DNA of 64,000 nt from CALDTK01 sp965215115 (GTDB lineage Bacteria > Bacteroidota > Bacteroidia > Chitinophagales > Saprospiraceae), in contig OZ244050.1 in NCBI GenBank assembly GCA_965215115.1, positions 372,001 to 436,000 of the forward strand, in the 5' to 3' direction. The number at the start of each line of letters is the position of its first letter. The first letter of the stretch is position 1. Below, in pieces: positions 10,285 through 19,132 of the stretch. The translations under genes and the position numbers were made by a program. The notes under the pieces are model-generated. The model made no database searches and was not told the DNA's origin. It was given only the letters and a program-made list of their open reading frames with translations.

Positions 10285-10851
10285 TTACTTTTTGACGCGC
10301 TCAAGGTAAGCGCCGGTGCGGGTGTCGATCTTGATCCAGTCACCCTGGTTGACGAACAGCGGCACGCGGACCTCCGCGCCCGAGGACACGGTGGCGGGCT
10401 TGAGGCTCGAGTTGGCGGTGTCGCCCTTGATCGCGGGCTCGGTGTACGTCACCTCGAGCTCGACGTGGGTCGGGAGGTCGAGCGTGAGCGGGGTCTCCGT
10501 GCGGGCGTCGAACAGGATCTCGACCGTGGCGCCCTCCTCGAGCAGGCCCGGGTTGTCGATCAGCTCCGCCTGCAGGGCCACCTGCTCGTAGTTCTCCTGG
10601 TTCATGAAGTTGTACCCCATGTCGTCGGCGTAGAGGAACTGGTACTTGCGGCGCTCCACGCGGACCTCGTCGATCTTGTGGCCGCTCGGGAACGTGTTCT
10701 CGAGCACGCGGCCGGTCGTGAGGCTCTTGAGTTTCGTCCGCACGAAGGCCGCGCCCTTGCCGGGGTTGACGTGCTGGAACTCGATCACCTGGAAGATGTC
10801 GTTGCTGTATTCGATACAGAGCCCCTTGGTGATATCGGAGGTACTCGCCAT
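10285..10851 (-). CDS. efp: Translation elongation factor P
   Basis: 188 aa, full length. EF-P binds between the P and E sites and rescues ribosomes stalled at polyproline. The N-terminal KOW-like domain has MASTSDITKGLCIEY and the loop HVNPGKGAAFVRTK with the modifiable-type Lys32 at its tip. The OB domains end in GDWIKIDTRTGAYLERVKK. ATG 10849-10851 gives the standard Bacteroidota N-terminus; an upstream ATG at 10896 adds 15 unlikely residues. The efp-accB-accC order is a familiar Bacteroidota arrangement. Confidence 0.96.
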   Translation of the reverse strand: MASTSDITKGLCIEYSNDIFQVIEFQHVNPGKGAAFVRTKLKSLTTGRVLENTFPSGHKIDEVRVERRKYQFLYADDMGYNFMNQENYEQVALQAELIDNPGLLEEGATVEILFDARTETPLTLDLPTHVELEVTYTEPAIKGDTANSSLKPATVSSGAEVRVPLFVNQGDWIKIDTRTGAYLERVKK

Positions 10852-10970
10852 GTGTTTGGATTTGGGCCGCGAAAGTAAGTCGCAACGGACGAGCAAAGGC
10901 CGGGGTGGGTTTTTCCCGAGTCTCGTTCCCCGAAGGCGACCTACAGCGCTATGGCTGGCACTGTGTCGTA

Positions 10971-11930
10971 TCAGCCCAGCGCCGCTACTCCCTTACTGAA
11001 ATAGGCCGACTTAGCGTCCCCGTGTGCGGTTTCGGCGTCGAGCCGTGCTAGGTCCTCGCTGTAGGCTTGTGCGCCTTTCGGCAAAACCCCTTCCAGTAGC
11101 CACGTCAAGATCTCCCGGGTGATGCCTTCGTCGGTGAAGCCGTGGCCGGCGCCGGGGCTCGGCAACAGGTGGCTGTTGGGCCAGTGCGCGTGCAGTCGCA
11201 GGGCGTTGGTGCCGGCGGTGACCTCGTCGGCGGGATCGTAGGCGATGAGGGCGGGCAGGTCGGCGAGCGCGGTGGCCTCGGCGGCGGGGTCCCACGCGAG
11301 GATGGGCTTGCCGGTGCGGCGCTCCACGGCGCGATCGAGGGACCGGTAGTGGCGTTCGCCAAAACCCAGCGCCTCGGCGACCTGGCGGAAGATGTAGTTG
11401 GCGTCACTGAAGGGCGCCAGGAGGGCGATGCGCCCGGGCCAAGCCCCGCGCGGCTGCCGGGCGAGCGCGCAGGCGAAGGTCCCGGCGCCGAAACTGTGGA
11501 CCAGGGCAAGGGCCGGCGGGCCGAAGTGCGTGAGCACCGCCGCGTGCAGACCGAGGAGGGTGGCGAGGTCGATCTCGGTCCCGCTGCTGTGGCCGTGGCC
11601 GATGTAATCGAAGGCGACGAGTCGGTACCCGGCCGCGGTGATGGTCGGGGCGAAGTGCCGCCAGCGCCCGGCGTTGTACCCGAAGCCGTAGGCGGTGTAC
11701 ACGTACCGACCCTCGGCGGGTCCCCATTCGTACAGGGCGATCTCTTCGCCGTCGAAGCGGAGTGTCGAGCGGCGGGCGGTAGCGAGGAAGGCGGCTTGCT
11801 TCGGGGTGACGTTGGGCCTGGGCGGCTTGACGAAGGCGTCGAGGGCGGTTTGGCCGGCGCGGTCGGCACCGAAGACGCCGTTGAGTTTGCACCAGTAGCC
11901 GAGGGTGCGGAGGGCGAGGGCGCGGGTCAT
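10971..11930 (-). CDS. Alpha/beta hydrolase fold protein
   Basis: 319 aa. The lid-less core has a nucleophile elbow VHSFGAG with Ser146 (the usual GxSxG first Gly is Val-His here), an oxyanion-region GYNAGRWRHFAP at about 85, a likely acid in AYDPADEVTAG, and the catalytic His in GAGHGFTDEG. This is the arrangement of esterases and lipases; substrate unknown. Two mini-hairpins sit in it: 11073-11087 encodes VLPKG and 11351-11365 encodes FGER. It is separated from efp by about 120 bp. Confidence 0.8.
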   Translation of the reverse strand: MTRALALRTLGYWCKLNGVFGADRAGQTALDAFVKPPRPNVTPKQAAFLATARRSTLRFDGEEIALYEWGPAEGRYVYTAYGFGYNAGRWRHFAPTITAAGYRLVAFDYIGHGHSSGTEIDLATLLGLHAAVLTHFGPPALALVHSFGAGTFACALARQPRGAWPGRIALLAPFSDANYIFRQVAEALGFGERHYRSLDRAVERRTGKPILAWDPAAEATALADLPALIAYDPADEVTAGTNALRLHAHWPNSHLLPSPGAGHGFTDEGITREILTWLLEGVLPKGAQAYSEDLARLDAETAHGDAKSAYFSKGVAALG

Positions 11931-12223
11931 GGATGGGGGGCAGTCAACGGGGGGCAGTCAAAGGGGGGCTAAGGTACCGAGGCTTGCTCCCGCCACTGCG
12001 TGAGGTCGCGATGTCTCCGGTCCCGGTTATACCCGACGGTATAGACGCCACGGTCGGCGGCTGGCGAGCGCCGGAGCGGGTGACGGTTTCGCGTGCCTAG
12101 GCCCTCGAACGGACGGCTCCATCTAGCAAGCGTGTTTTGACGCAAGTCTCCTCGCCCAGTCGGAACCCACGGCCGGGCCAACTACAGGGCCCTCCTCTCC
12201 CCGCGCACCCGTAGCTTGCCGCC

Positions 12224-12850
12224 ATGGACACGCTCGTGCGACTTCACTCCATCTGGTCGCGCGTTTTCGCGGAAGCCGAACACGCCAAGGTCGCCAAGGC
12301 CCAGTGGCTGCTGCTCTCGGGGGCGTACCAGAAGAAGGGGCGGCACTACCACAACCTCGAGCACCTCGCCTACCTCTTCGACCGCCTCGGGGCCTGCGGG
12401 ATCACCCCCGACGACCCGGACTGCCTCGCGGCGGCGATCTTCTACCACGACATCGTCTACGCCATCAACCGCAAGGACAACGAGACCAAGAGCGCCAACC
12501 GGGCCTCGGCCGCGCTCGCGCGCCTGGACTGGGACGAGGAGCGGATCGAGCGCTGCCACCGACACATCCGCGCGACCGCCAAGCACCAGTGGCCCGAGGA
12601 CCCCGACACGGCCCTGCTCGTCGACCTCGACCTGGCCATCCTCGGCGAGACGCCCGAGCGCTACGCTACCTACGTCGCGCAGGTCCGCCGGGAGTACTGG
12701 ATGTACCCGGACTTCCTGTACCGGCGCGGGCGGCAGCAGGTGCTGCAGCACTTCCTCGCCCGCGAGCAGCTGTACAACACGGACTACTTCATCGACCGGT
12801 GCACCGCCGCCGCGAGGCGCAACATGGAGCTGGAACTAGAGGGGCTCTAG
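12224..12850 (+). CDS. HD-superfamily predicted metal-dependent phosphohydrolase
   Basis: 208 aa. HD-type ligands are visible as YHNLEH (His43, His47) and FYHDIVY (His75-Asp76), a pattern of the COG4339-like family. The later RHIRAT and LVDLDLAILGE segments also fit that group. Substrate unknown; nucleotides are the usual guess for the superfamily. It starts at ATG 12224. A mini-hairpin with a mismatched outer pair (12263-12277) encodes VFAEA near the N-terminus. It converges on pepP, the two stops being 3 bp apart. Confidence 0.82.
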   Translation: MDTLVRLHSIWSRVFAEAEHAKVAKAQWLLLSGAYQKKGRHYHNLEHLAYLFDRLGACGITPDDPDCLAAAIFYHDIVYAINRKDNETKSANRASAALARLDWDEERIERCHRHIRATAKHQWPEDPDTALLVDLDLAILGETPERYATYVAQVRREYWMYPDFLYRRGRQQVLQHFLAREQLYNTDYFIDRCTAAARRNMELELEGL

Positions 12851-12853
12851 CGG

Positions 12854-14716
12854 CTACCACCCTTCGCAGCGCACCTTGAGCCACTTGCGCTCCGCCTTGT
12901 CGAGCCCGGGACTCAGTCGCTTGTACACTTCGGCGTGGTAGGCGCTCAGCCAGGCGCGCTCCTCCACCGTGAGCAGATCAGGCTCCACCAACAGCATATC
13001 GATCGGGTAGTACGTCACCGTCTCGAACCGCAGGAAGCCGCTACCCTCCTCTACCTCGTCCTCCTCGAAGGCGGGCACGGCCAGCACCAAGTTCTCGATC
13101 CGTATCCCGTAGGCGCCCTCCTGGTAGTAGCCCGGCTCGTTGCTCGTCAGCATGCCGGCGGCGAAGGGCGTCTTCCCGCGCTCCCCGAGGCCCGGCGCGA
13201 AGCCCTGCGGTGGCTCGTGGACGTTGAGGAAAAATCCTACGCCGTGACCCGTGCCGTGGCCGAAGTCCAGACCCTGTTGCCACAAATACTGTCTCGCCAG
13301 CGTGTCGAGTTGGATGCCGCGCGTCCCCACCGGAAAGACCGCCTGGCTCAGCGCGATCATGCCCTTTAGCACCAGCGTGTAGCGCGTCCGTTGCTCGTCC
13401 GACACCTTACCCAGGCCAAAGGTGCGCGTGATGTCGGTCGTGCCGTCGACGTACTGCCCGCCGGAGTCCACGAGCAGGATGCCGTTCGGCTCGATCTCCG
13501 CGTCCGCGCCCGGCACACTGTGGTAGTGCGGCAGGGCGGCATTCGCGCCGTAGGCCACGATGGCCGCGAAGCTGTCGCCGTAGTAGCCGTCCTCCTTGGC
13601 GCGCTCCTCGCGTAGGACCTCGACGAACTCGCACTCGCGCACCTTGCGCAGCCGCAGCTCGTGCTCCAGCCAACGAAAGGCACGTACCAGCGCCACGCCG
13701 TCCTTGGCGTGCGCCCGGCGGATGTGCCCGATCTCGGTGTCGTTCTTGATGGCCTTCGCGAGGCGCACGGGACTCGCGAAGTGAGTCCGCTGCCCGGCGG
13801 GGATGAGTTCGGCGAGGTAGTAATTGACCTGGGCCTCGTCGATGCCGATGCGGTCGGCATTGGCATCGCCAATACGCTGATTCGTAGCGAAAGCCGTCAG
13901 GGCCCCTTCGTGCGCGGCGTAGGGCTCGACGGTGATGCGACTTTCGTCAAAACGCTTTTGCGTCGCCGCGTCGACGCGCGTGCCGTCGGTGAAGAGCGTG
14001 AGGTCGTCCTGGCCGACGAGCAGGTAGGCCAACGCCAGCGGATTGGCCTCGATGTCGGAGGCGCGGACGTTGAGCAGCCACGCGATCTCGTCGAGGGCCG
14101 TGAGGAAGGTGTGCGTGAGCCCGGCCTTCGCGAGGGCCGCGCGCAGGTCGGCCACCTTGTCCCCGGCAGAGCGCCCGGCGTACGCGACGTCGTGGCTGAA
14201 GAGCGTCGAGCTCGGCAGCGGCGCGCGGTCCTCCCAGGCGCCGTCGACGAGGTCTACGTCCGTGCGCAGCGCGAGGCCCTTCGCGTCGAAGCGGCGCTGC
14301 ATGTCGCGCACCTGGTCGACGGTGAACAGCCGACCGTCGATCCCCACCGTGCCGTCGGCGGGCAACTCCTCCGCGAGCCAGTCGATGTACTCGGCGCCGC
14401 CCTGGAGCGACGGCATCATCGGCAGACCGCTCGTGCGCGCCAGCTCGGCCCTGGCGGACACGTAGTAACGACTGTCGGTCCACACGCCACCGCCGTCGAG
14501 CGTCACCACGGCCGTGCCCGCCGAACCCGTAAAGCCACTGAAGTAAGCGCGCGACTTAAACCGGTCCGGGACGTACTCGCTCTGGTGCGGGTCGGCACTC
14601 GGGAGGATGACGGCCTGGACACCGGCGGCGTGCATGGCGGCACGCAGGGCCTGGAGCCTTTCGGCAAAACGGGGGTCGGGGGTGTTCGACAAGGTTCGGG
14701 GATTTTTTTGGCGCAA
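12854..14716 (-). CDS. pepP: Xaa-Pro aminopeptidase (M24 family)
   Basis: 620 aa, the long three-domain form. It should remove N-terminal residues from peptides with proline at position 2. Two creatinase-like N-terminal domains precede the pita-bread domain, whose metal ligands are visible: Asp in LLVDSGGQYVDGTTDITRT (two Asp), His in GHGTGHGVG, Glu in TSNEPGYYQEG and Glu in IRIENLV. The start at 14716 gives MRQKNPRTLSNTPDPRFAERL. Mini-hairpins at 13939-13953 (FDESR) and 14656-14670 (FAER) lie within it. No signal peptide, so probably cytoplasmic. Confidence 0.93.
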   Translation of the reverse strand: MRQKNPRTLSNTPDPRFAERLQALRAAMHAAGVQAVILPSADPHQSEYVPDRFKSRAYFSGFTGSAGTAVVTLDGGGVWTDSRYYVSARAELARTSGLPMMPSLQGGAEYIDWLAEELPADGTVGIDGRLFTVDQVRDMQRRFDAKGLALRTDVDLVDGAWEDRAPLPSSTLFSHDVAYAGRSAGDKVADLRAALAKAGLTHTFLTALDEIAWLLNVRASDIEANPLALAYLLVGQDDLTLFTDGTRVDAATQKRFDESRITVEPYAAHEGALTAFATNQRIGDANADRIGIDEAQVNYYLAELIPAGQRTHFASPVRLAKAIKNDTEIGHIRRAHAKDGVALVRAFRWLEHELRLRKVRECEFVEVLREERAKEDGYYGDSFAAIVAYGANAALPHYHSVPGADAEIEPNGILLVDSGGQYVDGTTDITRTFGLGKVSDEQRTRYTLVLKGMIALSQAVFPVGTRGIQLDTLARQYLWQQGLDFGHGTGHGVGFFLNVHEPPQGFAPGLGERGKTPFAAGMLTSNEPGYYQEGAYGIRIENLVLAVPAFEEDEVEEGSGFLRFETVTYYPIDMLLVEPDLLTVEERAWLSAYHAEVYKRLSPGLDKAERKWLKVRCEGW

Positions 14717-14943
14717 CAGAGTGAGCGGGGGGCGAAGCTAGCGTCTCAGTGGGGCAAGCGAGACCACCGGGGCGACCTACCACACCCCGTCTCGGATCGG
14801 CGCGCTAAGTACGGAGACTGATTTCGCTTAGTTGAACTCGAGCGCAGGCTGCCACAAAGTCAAGCGCCCACTTCGCTAAGCCCGCACCGACGAAGCGATC
14901 TCGCGTAGCGTAGCGCTTATGTCTCAGTGTCGCGGTACCGCGG

Positions 14944-17900
14944 TCACTTTCCACTCTGCACCTTCCGCTCTTTAACCTTCCGCTCTTTCGTTTTCCGCTT
15001 CTCCGCCCTCCGTTCGCGCTTCCACGCGCGCTTTTGCTGCTTCCAGCTGCCTTCGCCGTTGATGGCTTCGTAGAAGTCCTTCTTGCTGAGGCGCAGCTTG
15101 GTGCTGATCGGCTGGCCGCGCGCCGACCGGATCTCGAGGTGGACCTTGAGGCGGGTGGCGCCGAAGCCGCGGCGCGCGGGGACCTCGGTGAGGTCGCGGC
15201 GCTTGAGGTTGGCCAGGGGGATGGACACGAACACCGTCGAGACGCTGTCCACGTGGATGTCGCCCTCGATGAAGGCCGTGAGGGCGTTGGACTGCACCTC
15301 GGTGACCGGCAGGTAGACGCGGTTGCCGTCGAAGGTGAGTTGCACGTCGACGGGTGCGAACTTGAGGACGTCGAGGCGCTTGCGGACCTTGTACTTCGCG
15401 GCGATCTCGTCGATGCTCCGCACGCCGGCCACGGTGAGGTCGCGGAGCTGGAGGTCGAGCGTGCCGCAGGTCATCTCGTCGAAGACCGTGGCCGCCTGCC
15501 TGCCGCCGGTCATCGCGCCCGTCACGTCGAGCCTGAGGCTCAACTCGGCCTCGAGCTGCTCGGCCTCGGCGAGTTGCTCGACGTTGAAGTACTCGAAGCC
15601 CTCCAGCATGGACGCCAGGTCGAGTTCGTCGCTGTTGATCTTCGCGGCGAAGGGCGTGAGCCTGAGGTTGGCCAGGTCGAGGTCGCCCATGAGGTCGAAG
15701 TAGCCGTCGCCGTAGTCGAAGCCCGTCGTGTCGACGTGGAGCACCTTGTCGGCGTCCATCCGCAGGCCGCTCTCGACGTTGCGGACGCTGAGGGCATTCG
15801 TGAGTTGGAACTCGTCGATCCGCAAGTCGACCTCGGGTTCGAACTTCTCCATGACCGCGCGGATGGTGCGGCGCAGGTGGAGCTCCGTGTCGAGCGAGTC
15901 GGGCGCGTTCGCGGTCGCGCCGAGGGTGTCCAGCGCCGTGGCGGCGGCCCGTTTGTCGGCCCGGGCCCGCTTGCGCTCGGCGGCCTTCTGCTTTTTGGTA
16001 CCGGTCGTATCCGGCGCCGTCGCGCTCGCGAACTGCACGGCGCTGGCCTCCGCGGCCCCGGCCGGCTCATCGTCGAGCGAGGAGATCAGGGCGTTGATGT
16101 CCCCCCAGATCAAGCGCGGCGCGTGGACCTGGAGGTCGCTCGAGAATTGCTTGCCCGTGCCCCCGAGCACCACCTCGCTCACGTTGCGCGCATGCCCCCG
16201 CACCGAGAGCTCCTGCCCGAGGCGCGCATCCGTGATCAGGAGGTCGACCGACGCCGAGTCCGCGGCCATCTTCACGTCTAGGTGGTCGACCGGCACTGCG
16301 ACGCCCGCCGAGCGGAAGTCGATCGTCGCGTCCGTGACCCGCAGCTGCATCGCGTTGCGGTCGATGAGCGTCCGGAGGTCGGGCACCAGGCCCGCGTACC
16401 CCATCCGGAAGTCGAACTCCCCCTGCCGAAAGAAGAAATCCTCGGTCTCGAAGAAGGTGTTGAACAGCTCGGGGGAGCCCTGGAGCGCCACGCGCGTCGA
16501 CTGGAAGTCCTGTTGGCCCGGCCGGTCGGGCTCGAAGTCGATCTGTGCGCTGAAGGGTAGGTCCTTGTTGCTCTCGAGTCGGATACTGCCCTCGGTCTGC
16601 TCCATCACGATGCCGTCGACGGCGTCCATGATGCCGCGCTGGCGAATCTGTACGCTCACGTCGTTCGGGAGGGTGTTGAGCTCCTCGAGGAGTTTGATCC
16701 CGAAGTAGTCCATCTTCGGGACGACGCTCGCGAGGTTGAGGTGGCCAGCGTCGAGACTGAACTGGAAGGGCGTCCGCCGCACGGGCGAGATGTCGAGCCT
16801 TCCGGCAAAACTCACCAGCGCGGTATCGATCACGAAGCTGGTACGCTCCAGAAAGACGGTATACGCGTCGTCGAAGTGTAGTCCGGTGTTGAATCGAAAG
16901 ATGTCGAGCCCGTAGTAGCTCATCGTATCGATCCGGATGTCGAGATCCGGATTGAACGTGTTCTTGACCAAGGTCAGGGTCGACTTGAAGGCATTCTTCT
17001 TCGCTTGGTCCGTTTTGGCGGCAGCCGGACTGTCCACGTCGCCCAAAATGTTGACGACATCCGTCCAGGCGATGCGCCCGGCCGTGAGGTTGACCTCCGC
17101 GGCGACCTCGGCGTCGGGACTGGTCCCCAGCAACTTCCCGAGCCCGAGCAGCCGACCCTCGAGGCGGTAGTCGCGCCTCCGGTCGGGCGTCGTGCCGACG
17201 ATATCGTAGGTGCTCGTGTCGCCGGCCTTGCGGAGGTCGATGCGCTCGAACGGCAGCGACACGCCGACATCCGGGAGCCGCACCACCGCGTCCTCGATGA
17301 CGGCGTCCACGGAGGCCGTGTTGATGAGGGCCATGATGTTTTGCGGGTCACCGTCCACCGAGCCCCGCCCGCGCATCCGCCCCCGCGTGAAGAGGAACTG
17401 GTCGCTATTGATCGCCTTCGAGATGGCGCTCGCCGCACCGGTGAGTGTCCCGTCGGCGCGGAGGTTGAGGCCGTCGGCCACCGACGAGGTCACGAGCGCA
17501 TCCGCGGCCCGCATGTCGAACCCGAGGTAGGTCGTGCGCACGGTGTCGACGAAGAACCGGATCCCCTTGCGCCCGCCGGTCGTATCGGCCGGGTAGTTGA
17601 CGAAACGCGCGTCGAGGTAGGTGTCGTAGAAGGTCTCCCGGTCCACCTTGGCGGTGTTGTTCGGCAGGTGGAGCGCGATCTCGATGGTCGGCTGCGCGCC
17701 GCGCTCCGGGAGGAAGATCGTCGTCACGGACGCGAAGCGGCCCTCGACGTCGAAGGTCTCGATGGCGTGCAGGACCTCCGGGGCCAGGATCTCCCTCGCG
17801 CGCGCGACGTAAGACTCGGGCATCGCGAGCCGGATCGTGGACACGGAGTCGCGCCGCAGGTAGAAGCGCGTGTCGACCTCGACGACGTTCGGCCCGAGGT

Positions 17901-18717
17901 GCAAGGAGGGCGCGTACGCCGTCAGGACCTCGTCCGCCACCGCGATGCGCAGCTGCCCGTACACCGGCGCGTCGTCGAGGAAGGGCCCTTGCTTTTGTTT
18001 GAAGAGCAGCTCGTCCATGGCGACCTTCAGGCTCACGCTCGCCGCGAACTCGGGCTCGAGCACGACGTCATCCACGCAGAGGTCCTCGATAAATCCCGCC
18101 ACGTGCGTCTCGAGCGTCGAGTCGAGGTAGCTCACGTCGAAGCGCTGGATCATGAGCTTGGCGGCCGGACCGAGCCGGAGGTAGCTCGGCGAGAACCGCT
18201 CCTCGACGATCTCCTCCCCGGGGGCGTCCTCGCTCGCGGGGGCCGTCCCGAGGAGGCGCCCGAGGTTGGTCGAGCCGTCGGGCAGCTTCACGACGTGGAA
18301 CTCGCCCCCGCGGATGCTGAAGGCGTGGATCGTGGCCGAGGGATCGTCCCAGAGGTCGACCGTGAGTGGCATCTCGAGCGTGTCGATGCGCAGGAGTCGC
18401 GGGCGCTCGGGGCTGCGGCTGTGCTTGCGCGAATCTTCGATTTCGTCAAAACCCGTTTCGACGAGGCTGAATTGGCTGAGCAGGAGCGTCACCTCCGGAA
18501 AGGTCCGAATGTCGCGGATGCGCAAAGACCGAAACTCGATGGTGCCGCCGTGGAGCCCGACGACGTCCTCGAAGCGCTTGACCTCCTCGGAGGCGAGGTA
18601 GCGTATCCCGAACCAGACCCCCGCCGCCAGGAGCGCCAGCAGCGTGAACAGGACCAAAAGTGTACCCGCGAGCCACTTGACCCACGGGCGAGCTGGCTTG
18701 GAGAGGGCTTCGGACAC
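14944..18717 (-). CDS. AsmA-like inner-membrane-anchored protein, very large
   Basis: 1257 aa. One transmembrane segment near the N-terminus (about residues 14-37, WLAGTLLVLFTLLALLAAGVW split by family spacing) is followed by a long beta-rich region with repeated IDTMSYYGLDIFRFNTGLH-like strands, typical of AsmA/TamB-type proteins proposed to bridge the periplasm and move lipid. The C-terminus is strongly basic (KRERRAEKRKTKERK). Mini-hairpins are at 16797-16811, 17012-17026 (AAAKT) and a degenerate copy at 18439-18452 (FDEI). It starts just before a repeat block (18.8-19.1 kb). Confidence 0.82.
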   Translation of the reverse strand: MSEALSKPARPWVKWLAGTLLVLFTLLALLAAGVWFGIRYLASEEVKRFEDVVGLHGGTIEFRSLRIRDIRTFPEVTLLLSQFSLVETGFDEIEDSRKHSRSPERPRLLRIDTLEMPLTVDLWDDPSATIHAFSIRGGEFHVVKLPDGSTNLGRLLGTAPASEDAPGEEIVEERFSPSYLRLGPAAKLMIQRFDVSYLDSTLETHVAGFIEDLCVDDVVLEPEFAASVSLKVAMDELLFKQKQGPFLDDAPVYGQLRIAVADEVLTAYAPSLHLGPNVVEVDTRFYLRRDSVSTIRLAMPESYVARAREILAPEVLHAIETFDVEGRFASVTTIFLPERGAQPTIEIALHLPNNTAKVDRETFYDTYLDARFVNYPADTTGGRKGIRFFVDTVRTTYLGFDMRAADALVTSSVADGLNLRADGTLTGAASAISKAINSDQFLFTRGRMRGRGSVDGDPQNIMALINTASVDAVIEDAVVRLPDVGVSLPFERIDLRKAGDTSTYDIVGTTPDRRRDYRLEGRLLGLGKLLGTSPDAEVAAEVNLTAGRIAWTDVVNILGDVDSPAAAKTDQAKKNAFKSTLTLVKNTFNPDLDIRIDTMSYYGLDIFRFNTGLHFDDAYTVFLERTSFVIDTALVSFAGRLDISPVRRTPFQFSLDAGHLNLASVVPKMDYFGIKLLEELNTLPNDVSVQIRQRGIMDAVDGIVMEQTEGSIRLESNKDLPFSAQIDFEPDRPGQQDFQSTRVALQGSPELFNTFFETEDFFFRQGEFDFRMGYAGLVPDLRTLIDRNAMQLRVTDATIDFRSAGVAVPVDHLDVKMAADSASVDLLITDARLGQELSVRGHARNVSEVVLGGTGKQFSSDLQVHAPRLIWGDINALISSLDDEPAGAAEASAVQFASATAPDTTGTKKQKAAERKRARADKRAAATALDTLGATANAPDSLDTELHLRRTIRAVMEKFEPEVDLRIDEFQLTNALSVRNVESGLRMDADKVLHVDTTGFDYGDGYFDLMGDLDLANLRLTPFAAKINSDELDLASMLEGFEYFNVEQLAEAEQLEAELSLRLDVTGAMTGGRQAATVFDEMTCGTLDLQLRDLTVAGVRSIDEIAAKYKVRKRLDVLKFAPVDVQLTFDGNRVYLPVTEVQSNALTAFIEGDIHVDSVSTVFVSIPLANLKRRDLTEVPARRGFGATRLKVHLEIRSARGQPISTKLRLSKKDFYEAINGEGSWKQQKRAWKRERRAEKRKTKERKVKERKVQSGK

Positions 18718-19132
18718 GCGTGTAAGGTAACGCGTGGGGGCACGGGGATGTTAGGGGCTGATAGGACGCTAGGCCTTCGGCCGCGCGAGGGAGAAAACGC
18801 AAAGGGCGCAAAGGCGTGGTGCGCGCGGCGGGGTCAGGTTCGACGGGCTCCGCTCGCGGGCTGGGTCAGGTTCGACGAGCTCCGCTCGCGACCCCGCCCG
18901 CGAGTGGGGCTCGTCGAACATATTCTCTTGTATGGCCGGGTCCGGTTTGACGGGCTCCGCTCGCGGGCGGGGTCAGGTTCGACGAGCTCCGCTCGCGACC
19001 CCGCCCGCGAGTGGGGCTCGTCGAACATATTCTCTTGTTTGGCCGGGTCCGGTTTGACGGGCTCCGCTCGCGACCCCGCCCGCGAGCGGAGCTCGTCGAA
19101 CCTGGCGGGGTCGCGAGCGGAGCCCGTCGAAC
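18718..19132. repeat. Intergenic region with 107-bp direct repeats and inverted repeats
   Basis: A 107-bp unit occurs at 18864-18970 and 18971-19077, preceded by a partial copy from about 18831. Each unit contains inverted pieces such as TCGACGAGCTCCGCTCGCG against CGCGAGTGGGGCTCGTCGA, so several large hairpins can form. The last stretch (19060-19132) carries a nearly perfect inverted repeat next to the stop of the GH32 gene and could terminate it. No coding potential. Confidence 0.75.
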
